From positions 1-30,356 of the forward strand of contig DAOMZG010000055.1 of the NCBI GenBank assembly GCA_035437945.1: a DNA stretch of 30,356 nucleotides. The letters are read 5' to 3'. A program made the position numbers and the translations under genes. The notes below the pieces were generated by a model that saw nothing but the letters and a program-made list of their open reading frames with translations, did no database searches and was not told the DNA's origin. Within the stretch, counting starts at the first letter, position 1, and every line of letters starts with the position of its first letter. Source of the DNA: UBA9464 sp003445095 (GTDB lineage Bacteria; Verrucomicrobiota; Verrucomicrobiia; Limisphaerales; UBA9464). Positions 1 through 8,191 of this stretch are shown here, in pieces.

Positions 1-1
1 C

Positions 2-1045
2 TGTCTCAAGGCCGGAGCCGTGTTACGCAGACGGGGATGGCACTGGATCGTTGCCCTTTTAGTGCTGGGCGCGCTGAGCGTTCCTTGGCCGCTCGCAATG
101 CAGCAAATCTGGGGAGATCGCTTCACGCAGATCATGGGTGAAGAACTCGCCGCCCGAGATTTTGGGAGTTGGCATGGTAAGTCGCCGCTGTCGGCCTTGG
201 GTGGCGCCTTGGGTCTGATCGCACCGTGGACTCCGATGGTGGTCGTGGCGATTTGGCAGCATCTCCGTCAGCCCAAGCACGAACGGATTTCCGCCAACGC
301 CTGGCTCATCACGACCTTCTTCATTTCGGCGCTGCCGTTCTTTTTCATGACCACGTTCGAGCGGTACATGCTCGCCGTCGTGCCGGTCCAGGCCGTGCTG
401 GCTGCCCAATGGTTGGCGCCGGGAGGCCGGGCACAGCAGCTCACCTTGGCATTTGCCGCCGTGGTCTTTGGTTTTCTGGCGTTCGCGGTTGGATTATTTG
501 CGTTGTGGTTTCGCTTGGGCGTCCTGGGACCGCTGATCACCTGGGCCTTGGCGGTCGTCGTCCTGGTCGCTCCGTGGCGGAACGTCAATCCGGTCGGAGT
601 GGTCGCGCTGAGTGGAGTCTTGTTGTGCCTGTGCTTCGGCGTTCTCTACCCGCGGCTTGGACTGAACTACCTGCCGCCGGGAATCGAAACCGTCATCGGC
701 TCGCGAGCCGTTTCGAACTTTGATCGCATGCAACCCGCGATGCTGTCGGCGCGGCTCGGTCGCAGCGTGCCCCACTTCGACGCCGCGCGGATCGTTGCCG
801 GCCAACCGACCGTGGTCTTTGTCGATGAATCCGTTCAACCCGAGTTTGAGAAGCAGCTTCAGAATGCTGGGCTGAAGGGCCGGGAAATCACCCGATTCAA
901 GACCTTCTATTCGCGCAAAGTGTGGATTCGATTCCCACGCGCCAACGCCACTGCGGCGGACTGGCAGATCGCTCTCAAGAACCGATCCCTCGAAGGTCTG
1001 CGCACCGAGATCATCGGATTCGAGGTCACTCGCCCGTCTTCGTGA
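2..1045 (+). CDS. GT39/ArnT-like membrane glycosyltransferase, C-terminal part (5' end outside window)
   Basis: The reading frame is open to the left edge of the window, so the GTG at 20 is probably not the true start and the N-terminal catalytic part is missing. What remains is about 345 residues with at least six hydrophobic segments (for example WIVALLVLGALSVPWPLAM near the left end, then FFISALPFFFM, LAFAAVVFGFLAFAVGLFALWF and VGVVALSGVLLCLCFGVLY) followed by a soluble tail of about 110 residues. This layout fits the C-terminal half of GT39/PMT_2 (ArnT-like) enzymes, which use polyprenyl-phosphate sugars at the periplasmic face of the inner membrane. No catalytic motif is visible here, so the family call rests on topology and on the neighbouring genes. 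The stop TGA (1043-1045) overlaps the ATG of the next gene, which indicates translational coupling. Confidence 0.65.
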   Translation, partial: CLKAGAVLRRRGWHWIVALLVLGALSVPWPLAMQQIWGDRFTQIMGEELAARDFGSWHGKSPLSALGGALGLIAPWTPMVVVAIWQHLRQPKHERISANAWLITTFFISALPFFFMTTFERYMLAVVPVQAVLAAQWLAPGGRAQQLTLAFAAVVFGFLAFAVGLFALWFRLGVLGPLITWALAVVVLVAPWRNVNPVGVVALSGVLLCLCFGVLYPRLGLNYLPPGIETVIGSRAVSNFDRMQPAMLSARLGRSVPHFDAARIVAGQPTVVFVDESVQPEFEKQLQNAGLKGREITRFKTFYSRKVWIRFPRANATAADWQIALKNRSLEGLRTEIIGFEVTRPSS

Positions 1046-2199
1046 TGAACGTGCGGCGTTTGGTCACCGGCCTGGGTGCCGCGGCTGCCCTGGTGTTGCA
1101 CGTGCTCCCTTGGGGACTCAGTCGGGGAAATTCGCCCGTCGAATTTGTGGTCCAACCGTCGCTCCCTCCCGCAGCCACCAACACGGCTCCGGTTTTTCGG
1201 GAAGAAACCCTGCCATCCGGAAACAACGCGCCCAGCGTTCATGTGGCCTCATTGTGCGAACCAAGCCCCGGATTACTGGCGGCAGCGTGGTATGGCGGTT
1301 CTCGCGAAGGGGCTCGCGACGTGGCGGTGTTCTTTGCGACGAGAAACAGGCAAGGTTGGACTGAACCAGTCTCCGTGGTGACTGCCGACTCCGCTCGCCG
1401 CGAGCTGGGGCACTACGTCCGCAAAGTAGGCAATGCGGTCGTGTTCGCCGATTCCACAGGTAAGGTGTCCTTGCTCTACGTCGCCATTGCCGTCGGCGGC
1501 TGGTCGGGAAGCTCGCTTTGTCTAAAGGAGTCGTTCGATCGTGGTCGAACTTGGACACCGAGTCGTCGCCTGATTCTAAGCCCGACATTTAACATCAGCG
1601 ATCTGGTGAAGAACGGCCCGACTCCCCTGGTGGGTGGGGGCTGGGCGGTTCCGATTTACCAAGAGTTGCTGGGCAAGTTTCCGGAAGTGCTGTGGCTGGA
1701 TTCGCCGGCAATCTCGGCGCGAGCGGTCCGTACTCGGGTCTTCGGAGGGCGGACGGCGTTTCAGCCGACCCTCGTGGCATTGGACAGGCAAAGGGCGGTA
1801 ATGTTGTGTCGGACCGCCGGCGACCAATTAGATATGTTCACGTCACGCACTGAGGATGCCGGAGCGAGTTGGTCGCCTCCGCAGCCTTCTGGGTTGCCTA
1901 ATTCGAACTCTGGCATCGATGCGGTTCGATTGCAGGATGGTCGTCTCTTATTGGCGTTTAACGACACTACCTCGGGGCGAGCCAACCTTCGCCTCGCGAT
2001 TTCGAGAGATGACGGCAAGACGTGGCAGCACGGCCCATTCCTCGCCGACGAGCCGGGTGCTGAATTTTCGTACCCATTCCTCATCCAGGGCCGCGACGGT
2101 ATGATCCATCTCGCGTACACATGGAAAAGGGAGGCAATTAAGGTGGTCAGCTTCAACGCCAGGTGGCTCGACGCCTCCGCCAACGGGCAACGACCATGA
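1045..2199 (+). CDS. Secreted sialidase-like (BNR/Asp-box beta-propeller) protein
   Basis: This is a 384-residue protein starting at ATG 1045, inside a TGATG overlap with the preceding stop. The frame is open farther upstream, but that extension would lie inside the glycosyltransferase gene. Residues 1-25 form a signal peptide or membrane anchor (MNVRRL then a hydrophobic run). Three Asp-boxes of the S-x-D-x-G-x-T-W type are visible: SFDRGRTW (163-170), TEDAGASW (269-276) and SRDDGKTW (320-327). AWYGGSREGARDV (81-93) matches the conserved early block of the sialidase-like family common in Gram-negative bacteria. The fold is a six-bladed propeller that acts on extracytoplasmic glycans, but family membership alone does not show sialic acid specificity. 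A paralogue is encoded at 5228-6490. The stop overlaps the next ATG (ATGA, 2196-2199). Confidence 0.8.
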   Translation: MNVRRLVTGLGAAAALVLHVLPWGLSRGNSPVEFVVQPSLPPAATNTAPVFREETLPSGNNAPSVHVASLCEPSPGLLAAAWYGGSREGARDVAVFFATRNRQGWTEPVSVVTADSARRELGHYVRKVGNAVVFADSTGKVSLLYVAIAVGGWSGSSLCLKESFDRGRTWTPSRRLILSPTFNISDLVKNGPTPLVGGGWAVPIYQELLGKFPEVLWLDSPAISARAVRTRVFGGRTAFQPTLVALDRQRAVMLCRTAGDQLDMFTSRTEDAGASWSPPQPSGLPNSNSGIDAVRLQDGRLLLAFNDTTSGRANLRLAISRDDGKTWQHGPFLADEPGAEFSYPFLIQGRDGMIHLAYTWKREAIKVVSFNARWLDASANGQRP

Positions 2200-2813
2200 C
2201 GGCAAATCCCTCGGCTTATCTCCTTTCGATCGTCGTGCCGGCCCTGGGGCTGTTCCTAGGATGCCATCAGGTCGCGATTTGGGCGGGGCGCAAGCCGTCT
2301 GCCGTCATGAGCAGGGTGTTGCTGCTGTTCTGCCTGTTGGTCGTCGGCATGCCGGTGGATAGTCTTTCGATTGCTCGGCGCCTGGCTGGACTGGTGCCCG
2401 GTTTCAGCATTCCGTTCACAGTGCTGCTGGTTCACGCGACCCTACACCGGTGTGGCGGTTCCGACCTGCTACGCCGGTCCGACCTCAGTTCCCTGTGGCG
2501 TTTTGGCTTGGTGGGCGGCTTGGTCCTCTATCCGTCGGCCCTGGGATTGGGTAACTGGGACCCATATACCATGGGTTGGGAATTCAGCGCCCTATTCGGA
2601 ATCGTAGGTGTGCTCACGGCGTCGCTTATCGTTCGCGGAAACCGATTGGGTTGGGTGCTGTTCGTCGCGATCGTGGCGTGGCAATTGAGGCTACTCGAAT
2701 CAACGAACTACTGGGACTACCTTCTCGACCCCGTTTACTTCCTAGTGGCCCTGCCTCGGGTGTTGCTTGGATTCTGGGCTCCCCAGCCCGCGGTTGCCGC
2801 GGGGCCTCCATGA
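2196..2813 (+). CDS. Polytopic inner-membrane protein of unknown function
   Basis: This 205-residue protein starts at ATG 2196, which shares ATGA with the stop of the sialidase-like gene. The frame opens slightly earlier (2163), but the overlap favours 2196. It is largely hydrophobic, with about six segments (for example YLLSIVVPALGLFLGCH, VLLLFCLLVVGMPV, LVGGLVLYPSALGLG, ALFGIVGVLTASLIV, WVLFVAIVAW), so it should sit in the inner membrane. I do not recognise a family or a catalytic motif. Its position as the third gene of a tightly coupled unit with a GT39-like enzyme and a secreted glycosidase-like protein suggests a role in handling a surface glycan, but that is inference from context. The last residues (PAVAAGPP) are low-complexity. 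It converges with the sulfotransferase gene, with about 50 bases between the two stops. Confidence 0.65.
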   Translation: MTANPSAYLLSIVVPALGLFLGCHQVAIWAGRKPSAVMSRVLLLFCLLVVGMPVDSLSIARRLAGLVPGFSIPFTVLLVHATLHRCGGSDLLRRSDLSSLWRFGLVGGLVLYPSALGLGNWDPYTMGWEFSALFGIVGVLTASLIVRGNRLGWVLFVAIVAWQLRLLESTNYWDYLLDPVYFLVALPRVLLGFWAPQPAVAAGPP

Positions 2814-2864
2814 CGTTTTCGTGGGCACAGACCTGAAGACTTGCTCCCAAGCTTTCGGGCGCTG

Positions 2865-4379
2865 CTAGTCGTATCCGAAGGCGCGCAATTGCGGCCGCAG
2901 TAGCTCCAAATGTGGGTGCAGGAATGCTTCATAATTCTTCCACCGACCGACCGCTCGTTGATGAATTGGTTGGGCCACGTCGGCATAGGTCGGGGTTCGG
3001 ATTCCCTTCGAACGCGCCCGGTCGTGGAAAGCCAGGATTGCGGGAGTCCACGGAAGTTCGAGAAACTCCAGCAGGCGTTGGGTCTCGCGTTCTGGGTCGC
3101 TGACGAGCCTTTCATAGCGCGTTTCCAGCATTGGGTAGGGCAGCACTTGCTTCCAATGCGTCCAAAGTTCGAGTGAGTGCGCGCAGAATTCGCAAGTGGA
3201 GCGTAGGTCTAAAGCGGCTGCGCTCGGCGCGGCCAGGGGAACCAGCGTGAAGAAATAGCTGAGGCAAACATCGCGTGGATCGCGCAACGGAAACACAACT
3301 CGGGCTTCGGGAAACAACCGCAGAGGTAACGGCAAGTCCGGGGTCAACGCGGGATCTTTTTCGATCAGGAGCCGCGATCCCACGGATTGACCAAGATGTG
3401 CCTCCGCATAACGCCAGTAGGCCGCTCGCCCTGATTCGATTTGGTCAGCCTCAAAACTTCGAAGTTCCGTCGCACTCTCTGCTGCCGACGGGGAATCCCG
3501 CAGGATGGGTTGGATGAATTCTCGGAGCAGAACTCCGGTTTCATCGGTGGTGATCACTTGTTCATGGGCGCCGAGGATTTGCTCGAGCAAGGTGGTTCCG
3601 GAACGCGGATGGCCGCAGAGGAAAGCGATGGGACGCGCTCTTTCCCGCGGGAGGCTCGCGGCGCGCCAGGCTTCGAAATCTGTCCGGGTGAGGAGCCCAG
3701 AGAGTTCGCGTTGACGATGGCGAATTGATTGGGCCTCAGCCAAATAAGGAATCGCTCGGTCGCGCAACTGCGTTTTGGCCAACAGCAACTGATTCATGGC
3801 GGCCGCGTACTCACCTAGTCGGTCGAAAACTTCTGCCAATTCATATCGCAACCTCCAGTCGTCCGGCCCGGGAAACCGCATCAAGTGATCGTGGAGCCGC
3901 GTTCGTGCGTCATCGAGTCGGCCCAGCCGGCGTTCGACATGGGCCATGATTCGGACCGACTTGACCTGCGCAGAATCAATGTCCAACGCCGCGCGCGCGC
4001 ATCGCTCGGCGTCGGCCAGTTGATTACCTCGCTCATAGACTTCCGCCAACATTGCCAGCAAGGGCCCATCGTTCGGTGCGAAGGCTTGCGCCCGTTCCAG
4101 CCATCGAGCCGACTCGGAGAAGCGGGCGATGCCAAAAAGCTTCTTCGCCGCCTGCGTGCAGGTAATCACCGACTCTGGCCTGACGCGGTGGGCCTCTTCA
4201 TAAGTTGCGATCGCCCGTTCGAACTCGTAGCCCGCCCATTGGCACTCCGCGAGCTCAAGATACAATTCTACCTCACCAGGCTGATTCTGGATGGCAGCCT
4301 GGAAAAGCTCGGTGGCTTGGGCCAAGTCTCCTCGCTCGACCGCTTCTACTGCCTGCTGTCGTATCGATGAATGGCTCAT
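2865..4379 (-). CDS. TPR-repeat sulfotransferase family protein
   Basis: This is a 504-residue protein. Residues 1 to about 210 consist of tetratricopeptide repeats (recognisable helices such as AVERGDLAQATELFQAAI and EFERAIATYEEAHRVRP), which usually bind partner proteins. Residues about 248-500 are a PAPS-dependent sulfotransferase domain: the 5'-phosphosulfate loop is CGHPRSGTTLLEQIL (255-269) and the 3'-phosphate-binding segment is RDPRDVCLSYF (366-376). There is no signal peptide. Such TPR-sulfotransferases are common in planctomycetes, verrucomicrobia and proteobacteria, and their acceptors are mostly unknown. The start is ATG at 4379, with no strong Shine-Dalgarno sequence. The terminator at 4431-4459 separates it from the upstream PEP-CTERM gene, so it probably has its own promoter in 4380-4430. 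Confidence 0.88.
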   Translation of the reverse strand: MSHSSIRQQAVEAVERGDLAQATELFQAAIQNQPGEVELYLELAECQWAGYEFERAIATYEEAHRVRPESVITCTQAAKKLFGIARFSESARWLERAQAFAPNDGPLLAMLAEVYERGNQLADAERCARAALDIDSAQVKSVRIMAHVERRLGRLDDARTRLHDHLMRFPGPDDWRLRYELAEVFDRLGEYAAAMNQLLLAKTQLRDRAIPYLAEAQSIRHRQRELSGLLTRTDFEAWRAASLPRERARPIAFLCGHPRSGTTLLEQILGAHEQVITTDETGVLLREFIQPILRDSPSAAESATELRSFEADQIESGRAAYWRYAEAHLGQSVGSRLLIEKDPALTPDLPLPLRLFPEARVVFPLRDPRDVCLSYFFTLVPLAAPSAAALDLRSTCEFCAHSLELWTHWKQVLPYPMLETRYERLVSDPERETQRLLEFLELPWTPAILAFHDRARSKGIRTPTYADVAQPIHQRAVGRWKNYEAFLHPHLELLRPQLRAFGYD

Positions 4380-4430
4380 GACGCACAGCGTTCGTTGAGA
4401 ATCCTCACGCGCTCGCCCAGCGATCGTGGC

Positions 4431-4459
4431 AAGAAAAAGCCCCCTGCTAGCGAGGGGGC
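4431..4459 (-). terminator. Rho-independent terminator after the PEP-CTERM gene
   Basis: Read on the minus strand, a 7-bp GC-rich stem (GCCCCCT paired with AGGGGGC, plus-strand 4439-4445 with 4453-4459, 7-nt loop) is followed directly by five T (plus-strand A 4434-4438), then C and TT. It lies 37 bases beyond the stop of the PEP-CTERM gene at 4496, and so ends the transcript that comes from the dnaA side. Confidence 0.85.
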
Positions 4460-4495
4460 GAAATCACGGCGAGAAATAGAACGAAATGTACTTCC

Positions 4496-5188
4496 TTACT
4501 TCCGACGGCGGCGCATTGCGAGCGCTCCCAATCCAAGACCCGCCGCGCACAGGGCGACGGTCGAGGGCTCGGGTACCTGATCGAACGTCAAGTTAGCCAT
4601 GGCGAGATAACTTGGGGCGCCCGAAGTCCGGCTAAGTCGGAGAGTGACCGCTTCACCGGGGTGGATATCTGCCACCGTTAAACCGGTCGTGATCGTGTTG
4701 CGTCCGCCAGCGTCAGTTTGCGTCCATACCCCAGACGCCAAAGTCCCCTCAATATCAAAGATGCTCCAACTCACACTGACGTCTCCACCGCCGGCGTAAG
4801 CATCCAAGTCGAATGAGCTAATCAGCACGCCATACCCCGACGGCGGCGCCAGTATGAGATCGATATCGGGTCCGCCCGCCGCATTGTAATCGGTCTGCGC
4901 GACATTCCCGCGGCCATCCCAGTCCGTGTAAGTTTGGTAGCCCACTCCCCAGACAAGCTGAATATTCGGGGTGCCTGTAATGCCCGCGGCGCCGACGCTC
5001 ACCACGTAGTCCGCGCTATCGGCAGTGACGTTGTTGCCGTAGTTTGGAATATCGGAGATGTTGATGTTGTTCTCGGTAAAACCGCCAAAGGTGATTTCGG
5101 TGGTCGCGTTAGCCGATTGAACGGCAGCGAGTCCGACCATGCCCAACCCAATCATTCCCAACCCGGAAGGAGTCCCTTTCGCTTTCAT
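4496..5188 (-). CDS. PEP-CTERM sorting domain protein
   Basis: This 230-residue secreted protein has an N-terminal signal peptide (MKAKG, then a glycine/methionine-rich hydrophobic run ending at SANA, about residue 28). The body is rich in Gly, Asp, Thr and Ser and of unknown function. The C-terminus is a classic exosortase signal: VPEPSTVALCAAGLGLGALA followed by MRRRRK. In this family the PEP motif is cleaved by an exosortase (EpsH/XrtA type) and the protein becomes associated with the outer surface or exopolysaccharide; no exosortase gene lies in this window. It is the third gene of a minus-strand run after dnaA and the sialidase-like gene (39-base gap) and ends at a clear terminator. No Shine-Dalgarno sequence is visible at ATG 5188; a later in-frame Met exists but would cut into the signal peptide. 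Confidence 0.88.
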   Translation of the reverse strand: MKAKGTPSGLGMIGLGMVGLAAVQSANATTEITFGGFTENNINISDIPNYGNNVTADSADYVVSVGAAGITGTPNIQLVWGVGYQTYTDWDGRGNVAQTDYNAAGGPDIDLILAPPSGYGVLISSFDLDAYAGGGDVSVSWSIFDIEGTLASGVWTQTDAGGRNTITTGLTVADIHPGEAVTLRLSRTSGAPSYLAMANLTFDQVPEPSTVALCAAGLGLGALAMRRRRK

Positions 5189-5227
5189 TAGTTGTAGCGT
5201 TGGCCAGCCCAGACTGAAATGTCAACC

Positions 5228-6490
5228 TTAGGGTGTCGCCTTGATCCAATCCAAGTTGAACGCTGCGTGTTGGATCGTCTTTCCAGATGGTCGATGGACA
5301 CTGTAGGTCGCGTGCAACATGCCGTCTTTTGCTTCAATCAAACTCGGGTACGAAAAGCTGTCTTCACCGCGGACGCCCTCCTCCAAGGCCCGTCGCCACG
5401 GCCAGGTCCTTCCCTCGTCCTCACTGAGCCACACGGACAGTCGGTGCCGTCCGTCTTCGGTGTCGTTGCCGATGAATACCCACGCGCCGCTGCGGAGACT
5501 GATTACTTCGGCGCCCGAACCCGGATTGGGAATCTCCGAATCCGTGACCGGGCCCCAAGTTGAGCCGCGATCCAACGAGGTTGCGGTGAGGAGTCGTTTT
5601 GGGGGCGGTCCGTTGTCGCGCATGTAGGCGACCAAGGTTCCGTCCCGCTTCCGCACCAGACTCGGCTGAATGTTTCCGCCGCCGATCAAGGGCGCGCTCG
5701 CTTGCCAGTTCGTGCCGCCATCGTCCGTGATGGCCATCAACGAAAAGGAAAACCCATCGTGATACACCCCAAGGACGAGTCGGTCGCCGATCGCCAATGG
5801 ATGCGCCCGCGGCATCCAACCGAGGCGACGATACAGGAGGTTCGTGGCGTGCGTTTGCGCGGCTGAGAGATACTCGTGGACTTCCCGCCGGGTCTGTTCG
5901 CTCCATTGATTGGTGGCGGCGCGACGTTCGAGCTCGGGTAGTGTTTCCGCCAAAGCGGCGGTGAAGTCGGCGCCGGGCGACAGGTGAAGTACTTCGCTGC
6001 GTTCCCAGCGAGGCGGACCTTGGCCGAGCCAATCGGAGCTGACACGGAACTTCAGCAAGGCGCCTTCCCATTGGTTATTGAGAATTGTCGGATAAAACAG
6101 CCAGAGCCGGCCCGTCGAATCCACATGCAGCGCCGGATTGCAATCAGGGTAACCTGGCGTATCGGACAAGGTGAAACGCGGGCCCCATTGGGAGGAACCG
6201 CTGGCGCGGCGCGCGGCTTCAATCCGAACATCGTCAGCTTTCCGTTCGCCGGATCCATGAAACCAGCAGGCGAATAAATCGCCGTTCGGCGCTTCAACGA
6301 TGGAAGAGCCGTGATTGTGCCACGACTCCGGCGGGAACAAAGCCTCGGTTTGATGAACCGGCTCGGCGAAGGCGATGAGCCCGGCAAGTCCGGCGGTGAG
6401 CGCACCGAAACCCAGCCAGCGCGTGGCCGGAACCACCACGCGCGCGACGACGCCAGTTCTCCACCGAAACCCCGCGTTGGTCATACTCAC
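5228..6490 (-). CDS. Secreted sialidase-like (BNR/Asp-box) protein coupled to dnaA
   Basis: This is a 420-residue protein. It begins with GTG at 6490, which shares GTGA with the dnaA stop; an alternative ATG lies two codons later (6484). A hydrophobic segment at residues 14-42 serves as signal peptide or anchor. Asp-boxes are visible in ITDDGGTNW, SLDRGSTW and SEDEGRTW. WHNHGSSIVEAPNGDLFACW and the stretch FSYPSLIEAKDGMLHATYS match the sialidase-like family, and the whole C-terminal third aligns by eye with the protein at 1045-2199 (IPNPGSG/LPNSNSG, GNDT/FNDT, FSYPSLI/FSYPFLI). It probably acts on extracytoplasmic glycans; substrate unknown. Overlap with dnaA is an odd partnership for a secreted enzyme and implies shared transcription unless an internal promoter exists. 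Confidence 0.85.
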   Translation of the reverse strand: MSMTNAGFRWRTGVVARVVVPATRWLGFGALTAGLAGLIAFAEPVHQTEALFPPESWHNHGSSIVEAPNGDLFACWFHGSGERKADDVRIEAARRASGSSQWGPRFTLSDTPGYPDCNPALHVDSTGRLWLFYPTILNNQWEGALLKFRVSSDWLGQGPPRWERSEVLHLSPGADFTAALAETLPELERRAATNQWSEQTRREVHEYLSAAQTHATNLLYRRLGWMPRAHPLAIGDRLVLGVYHDGFSFSLMAITDDGGTNWQASAPLIGGGNIQPSLVRKRDGTLVAYMRDNGPPPKRLLTATSLDRGSTWGPVTDSEIPNPGSGAEVISLRSGAWVFIGNDTEDGRHRLSVWLSEDEGRTWPWRRALEEGVRGEDSFSYPSLIEAKDGMLHATYSVHRPSGKTIQHAAFNLDWIKATP

Positions 6491-7905
6491 CGCATCAGTT
6501 GCTTTTCCAAATATCCGACCGTTTGCCGGACTTGAGCATCGACCTCCATGCGATTCTTCACCGCCCGACAGGCATGAAGGACTGTGCCGTGATCTCGCCC
6601 GCCGAATGCATCGCCAATCTGGCTCAAAGACGCGTCGGTCAATTGACGTGACAGGGCCATCGCGACCTGCCGCGGAAAGGCAATGCTCTCGGGCCGGCGC
6701 TTACTCGTCATGTCCGAGAGCCGGATGTCGAAATGCTCGGCGACGCGCTTTTGGATCGCCTCGATCGTGAGCGTCTGGCGGCGCTCTTCCTGCAGGATCT
6801 CGCGGAGGAGGATTTCCACATCGTCGAGTTGGACTCCGCGTCCAACCAATTGACCGAAACTGGCAACGCGCAGGAAGGCGCCCTCGAGTCGGCGCACGTT
6901 GGAACGAATGTGATCGGCCAAGTATTGGAGCACCTTGGGGTCCAGCTTGGTCTTCATCTGGGCTTCCTTCTTGCGAAGAATCGCCATTCGAGTCTCAACA
7001 TCGGGCGGCTGCAGGTCAGCAGTCATTCCCCACTCGAACCGGGAAACCAGACGCGCCTCGAGTCCCGGTATCTCGCTCGGTAGTCGGTCGCAACTGAGGA
7101 CGATCTGTTTGCGTGCCTGGTGCAACGTATTGAAGGTGTGGAAGAACTCTTCTTGGATGCGCTCTTTGCCCGCCAGGAACTGGACATCGTCTACCAGCAA
7201 GGCGTCCACCTGCCGATACCGACGGCGGAACCGGGCCAATTGATTGTTTTGCAGTGCGTCAATGAACTCGTTGGTGAAGCGCTCACAGCTCGTGTACACC
7301 ACCTTCGAGCTTTTCCGGCGATCCAGGATTTCCTGGCCGATCGCGTTGAGAAGATGAGTCTTTCCTAAACCAACTCCGCCTTGAAGAAACAGCGGGTTAA
7401 ACGCCCGCCCCGGGCTCTGGGCCACCGCGATCGACGCACTGTGCGCCATCTGGTTATTGCTGCCGACGACGAAACTGGAAAACGTGCTATTGTGGTTGAA
7501 GGCCGAATCGATGGCCCGGCCGTTGGGGTGAGGGATCGCCGCTTCGCTGGCGGTCTCGGTGGTGACCCCGGCACCGTTGGGCGGCAGGACCGGCAAACCA
7601 GTCCCCGGCTGGGCGACGACGAACTCAATTTTGATCGGCCGAACAGCCGCACGACTCGCGGCCGAGCGGAGGAGATCGAGATAATTATTCGTGAGCCAGA
7701 TCGCGCAGAATTCATCGCGCACCTCGAGGGTGAGAAGGTCCCCTTGCAGGGTGATGGGCTTGATGGGGTCGAACCAGAGGCTGAAGTGGTCGGGCCGGAG
7801 AATTTCGCGGAGTTGAGTTTGGGCACTGGACCAAACGGTTTGAGCGGTGGAGGACATAGGGGCGGCAACTAGGGCTTTTTCGGGCATTTTTCGCGGATTA
7901 TTCAC
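6487..7905 (-). CDS. dnaA: Chromosomal replication initiator protein DnaA
   Basis: This 472-residue protein is the AAA+ ATPase that binds DnaA boxes and opens the replication origin. Domain I is near residues 22-100 (WSSAQTQLREILRPDHFSLWF), followed by a short linker. The AAA+ core begins near residue 138 (FNHNSTFSSFVVGSNNQMAH) with Walker A GGVGLGKT (176-183), Walker B LLVDDVQF (236-243) and the sensor II region NVRRLEG (336-342). Domain IV carries the DnaA signature GGRDHGTVLHACR (435-447). The length is normal for the family. The start is uncertain: GTG 7905, ATG 7887 or ATG 7857 are in frame, and none has a convincing Shine-Dalgarno sequence; domain I would be complete from any of them. 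A DnaA-box-like sequence overlaps the GTG, compatible with autoregulation. The stop overlaps the following sialidase-like gene. Confidence 0.97.
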   Translation of the reverse strand: MNNPRKMPEKALVAAPMSSTAQTVWSSAQTQLREILRPDHFSLWFDPIKPITLQGDLLTLEVRDEFCAIWLTNNYLDLLRSAASRAAVRPIKIEFVVAQPGTGLPVLPPNGAGVTTETASEAAIPHPNGRAIDSAFNHNSTFSSFVVGSNNQMAHSASIAVAQSPGRAFNPLFLQGGVGLGKTHLLNAIGQEILDRRKSSKVVYTSCERFTNEFIDALQNNQLARFRRRYRQVDALLVDDVQFLAGKERIQEEFFHTFNTLHQARKQIVLSCDRLPSEIPGLEARLVSRFEWGMTADLQPPDVETRMAILRKKEAQMKTKLDPKVLQYLADHIRSNVRRLEGAFLRVASFGQLVGRGVQLDDVEILLREILQEERRQTLTIEAIQKRVAEHFDIRLSDMTSKRRPESIAFPRQVAMALSRQLTDASLSQIGDAFGGRDHGTVLHACRAVKNRMEVDAQVRQTVGYLEKQLMR

Positions 7906-7906
7906 G
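7898..7906 (+). promoter_or_regulatory. DnaA-box-like 9-mer over the dnaA start
   Basis: TTATTCACG differs from the DnaA-box consensus TTATNCACA only at the last base. It overlaps the GTG start option of dnaA, where DnaA binding could repress its own gene. A single near-match can occur by chance. Confidence 0.3.
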
Positions 7907-8080
7907 CCTTGATGTCACCGGATCGTGACGATCCGAAAACCGAGGCGGAAGGGCCGAAAACTCGCAGATTCGGCTTGCAAATCGGTCCTAAAACGGAGCG
8001 GCAGCTCAGGTGGTGGAATCGAGTGCAAACCATTTAACACCATCACTTTACATATTTCAAAAGAACCCGAATGAGGAGAT

Positions 8081-8089
8081 TTTTGCACA
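8081..8089 (+). promoter_or_regulatory. DnaA box match
   Basis: TTTTGCACA fits the relaxed DnaA-box consensus TTWTNCACA in full. It lies about 180 bases upstream of the dnaA start region, next to an AT-rich patch. Confidence 0.35.
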
Positions 8090-8182
8090 GACGTACTTTG
8101 GAGAGGTAGCGAGTTGACGGGGAGCGTTGTAGAGACCGAGACCGTGGCAAACTAGACGAAAAGATGACGACTTGTCCGCAGG

Positions 8183-8191
8183 TTATTCACA
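8183..8191 (+). promoter_or_regulatory. DnaA box match
   Basis: TTATTCACA fits TTATNCACA in full and follows the two-mismatch relative TTGTCCGCA (8172-8180) by two bases, giving a small cluster. Confidence 0.45.

Noticed and set aside
3885..4370. 161-codon frame opposite the TPR-sulfotransferase gene
   Set aside because: Complement of the TPR region; no family resemblance.
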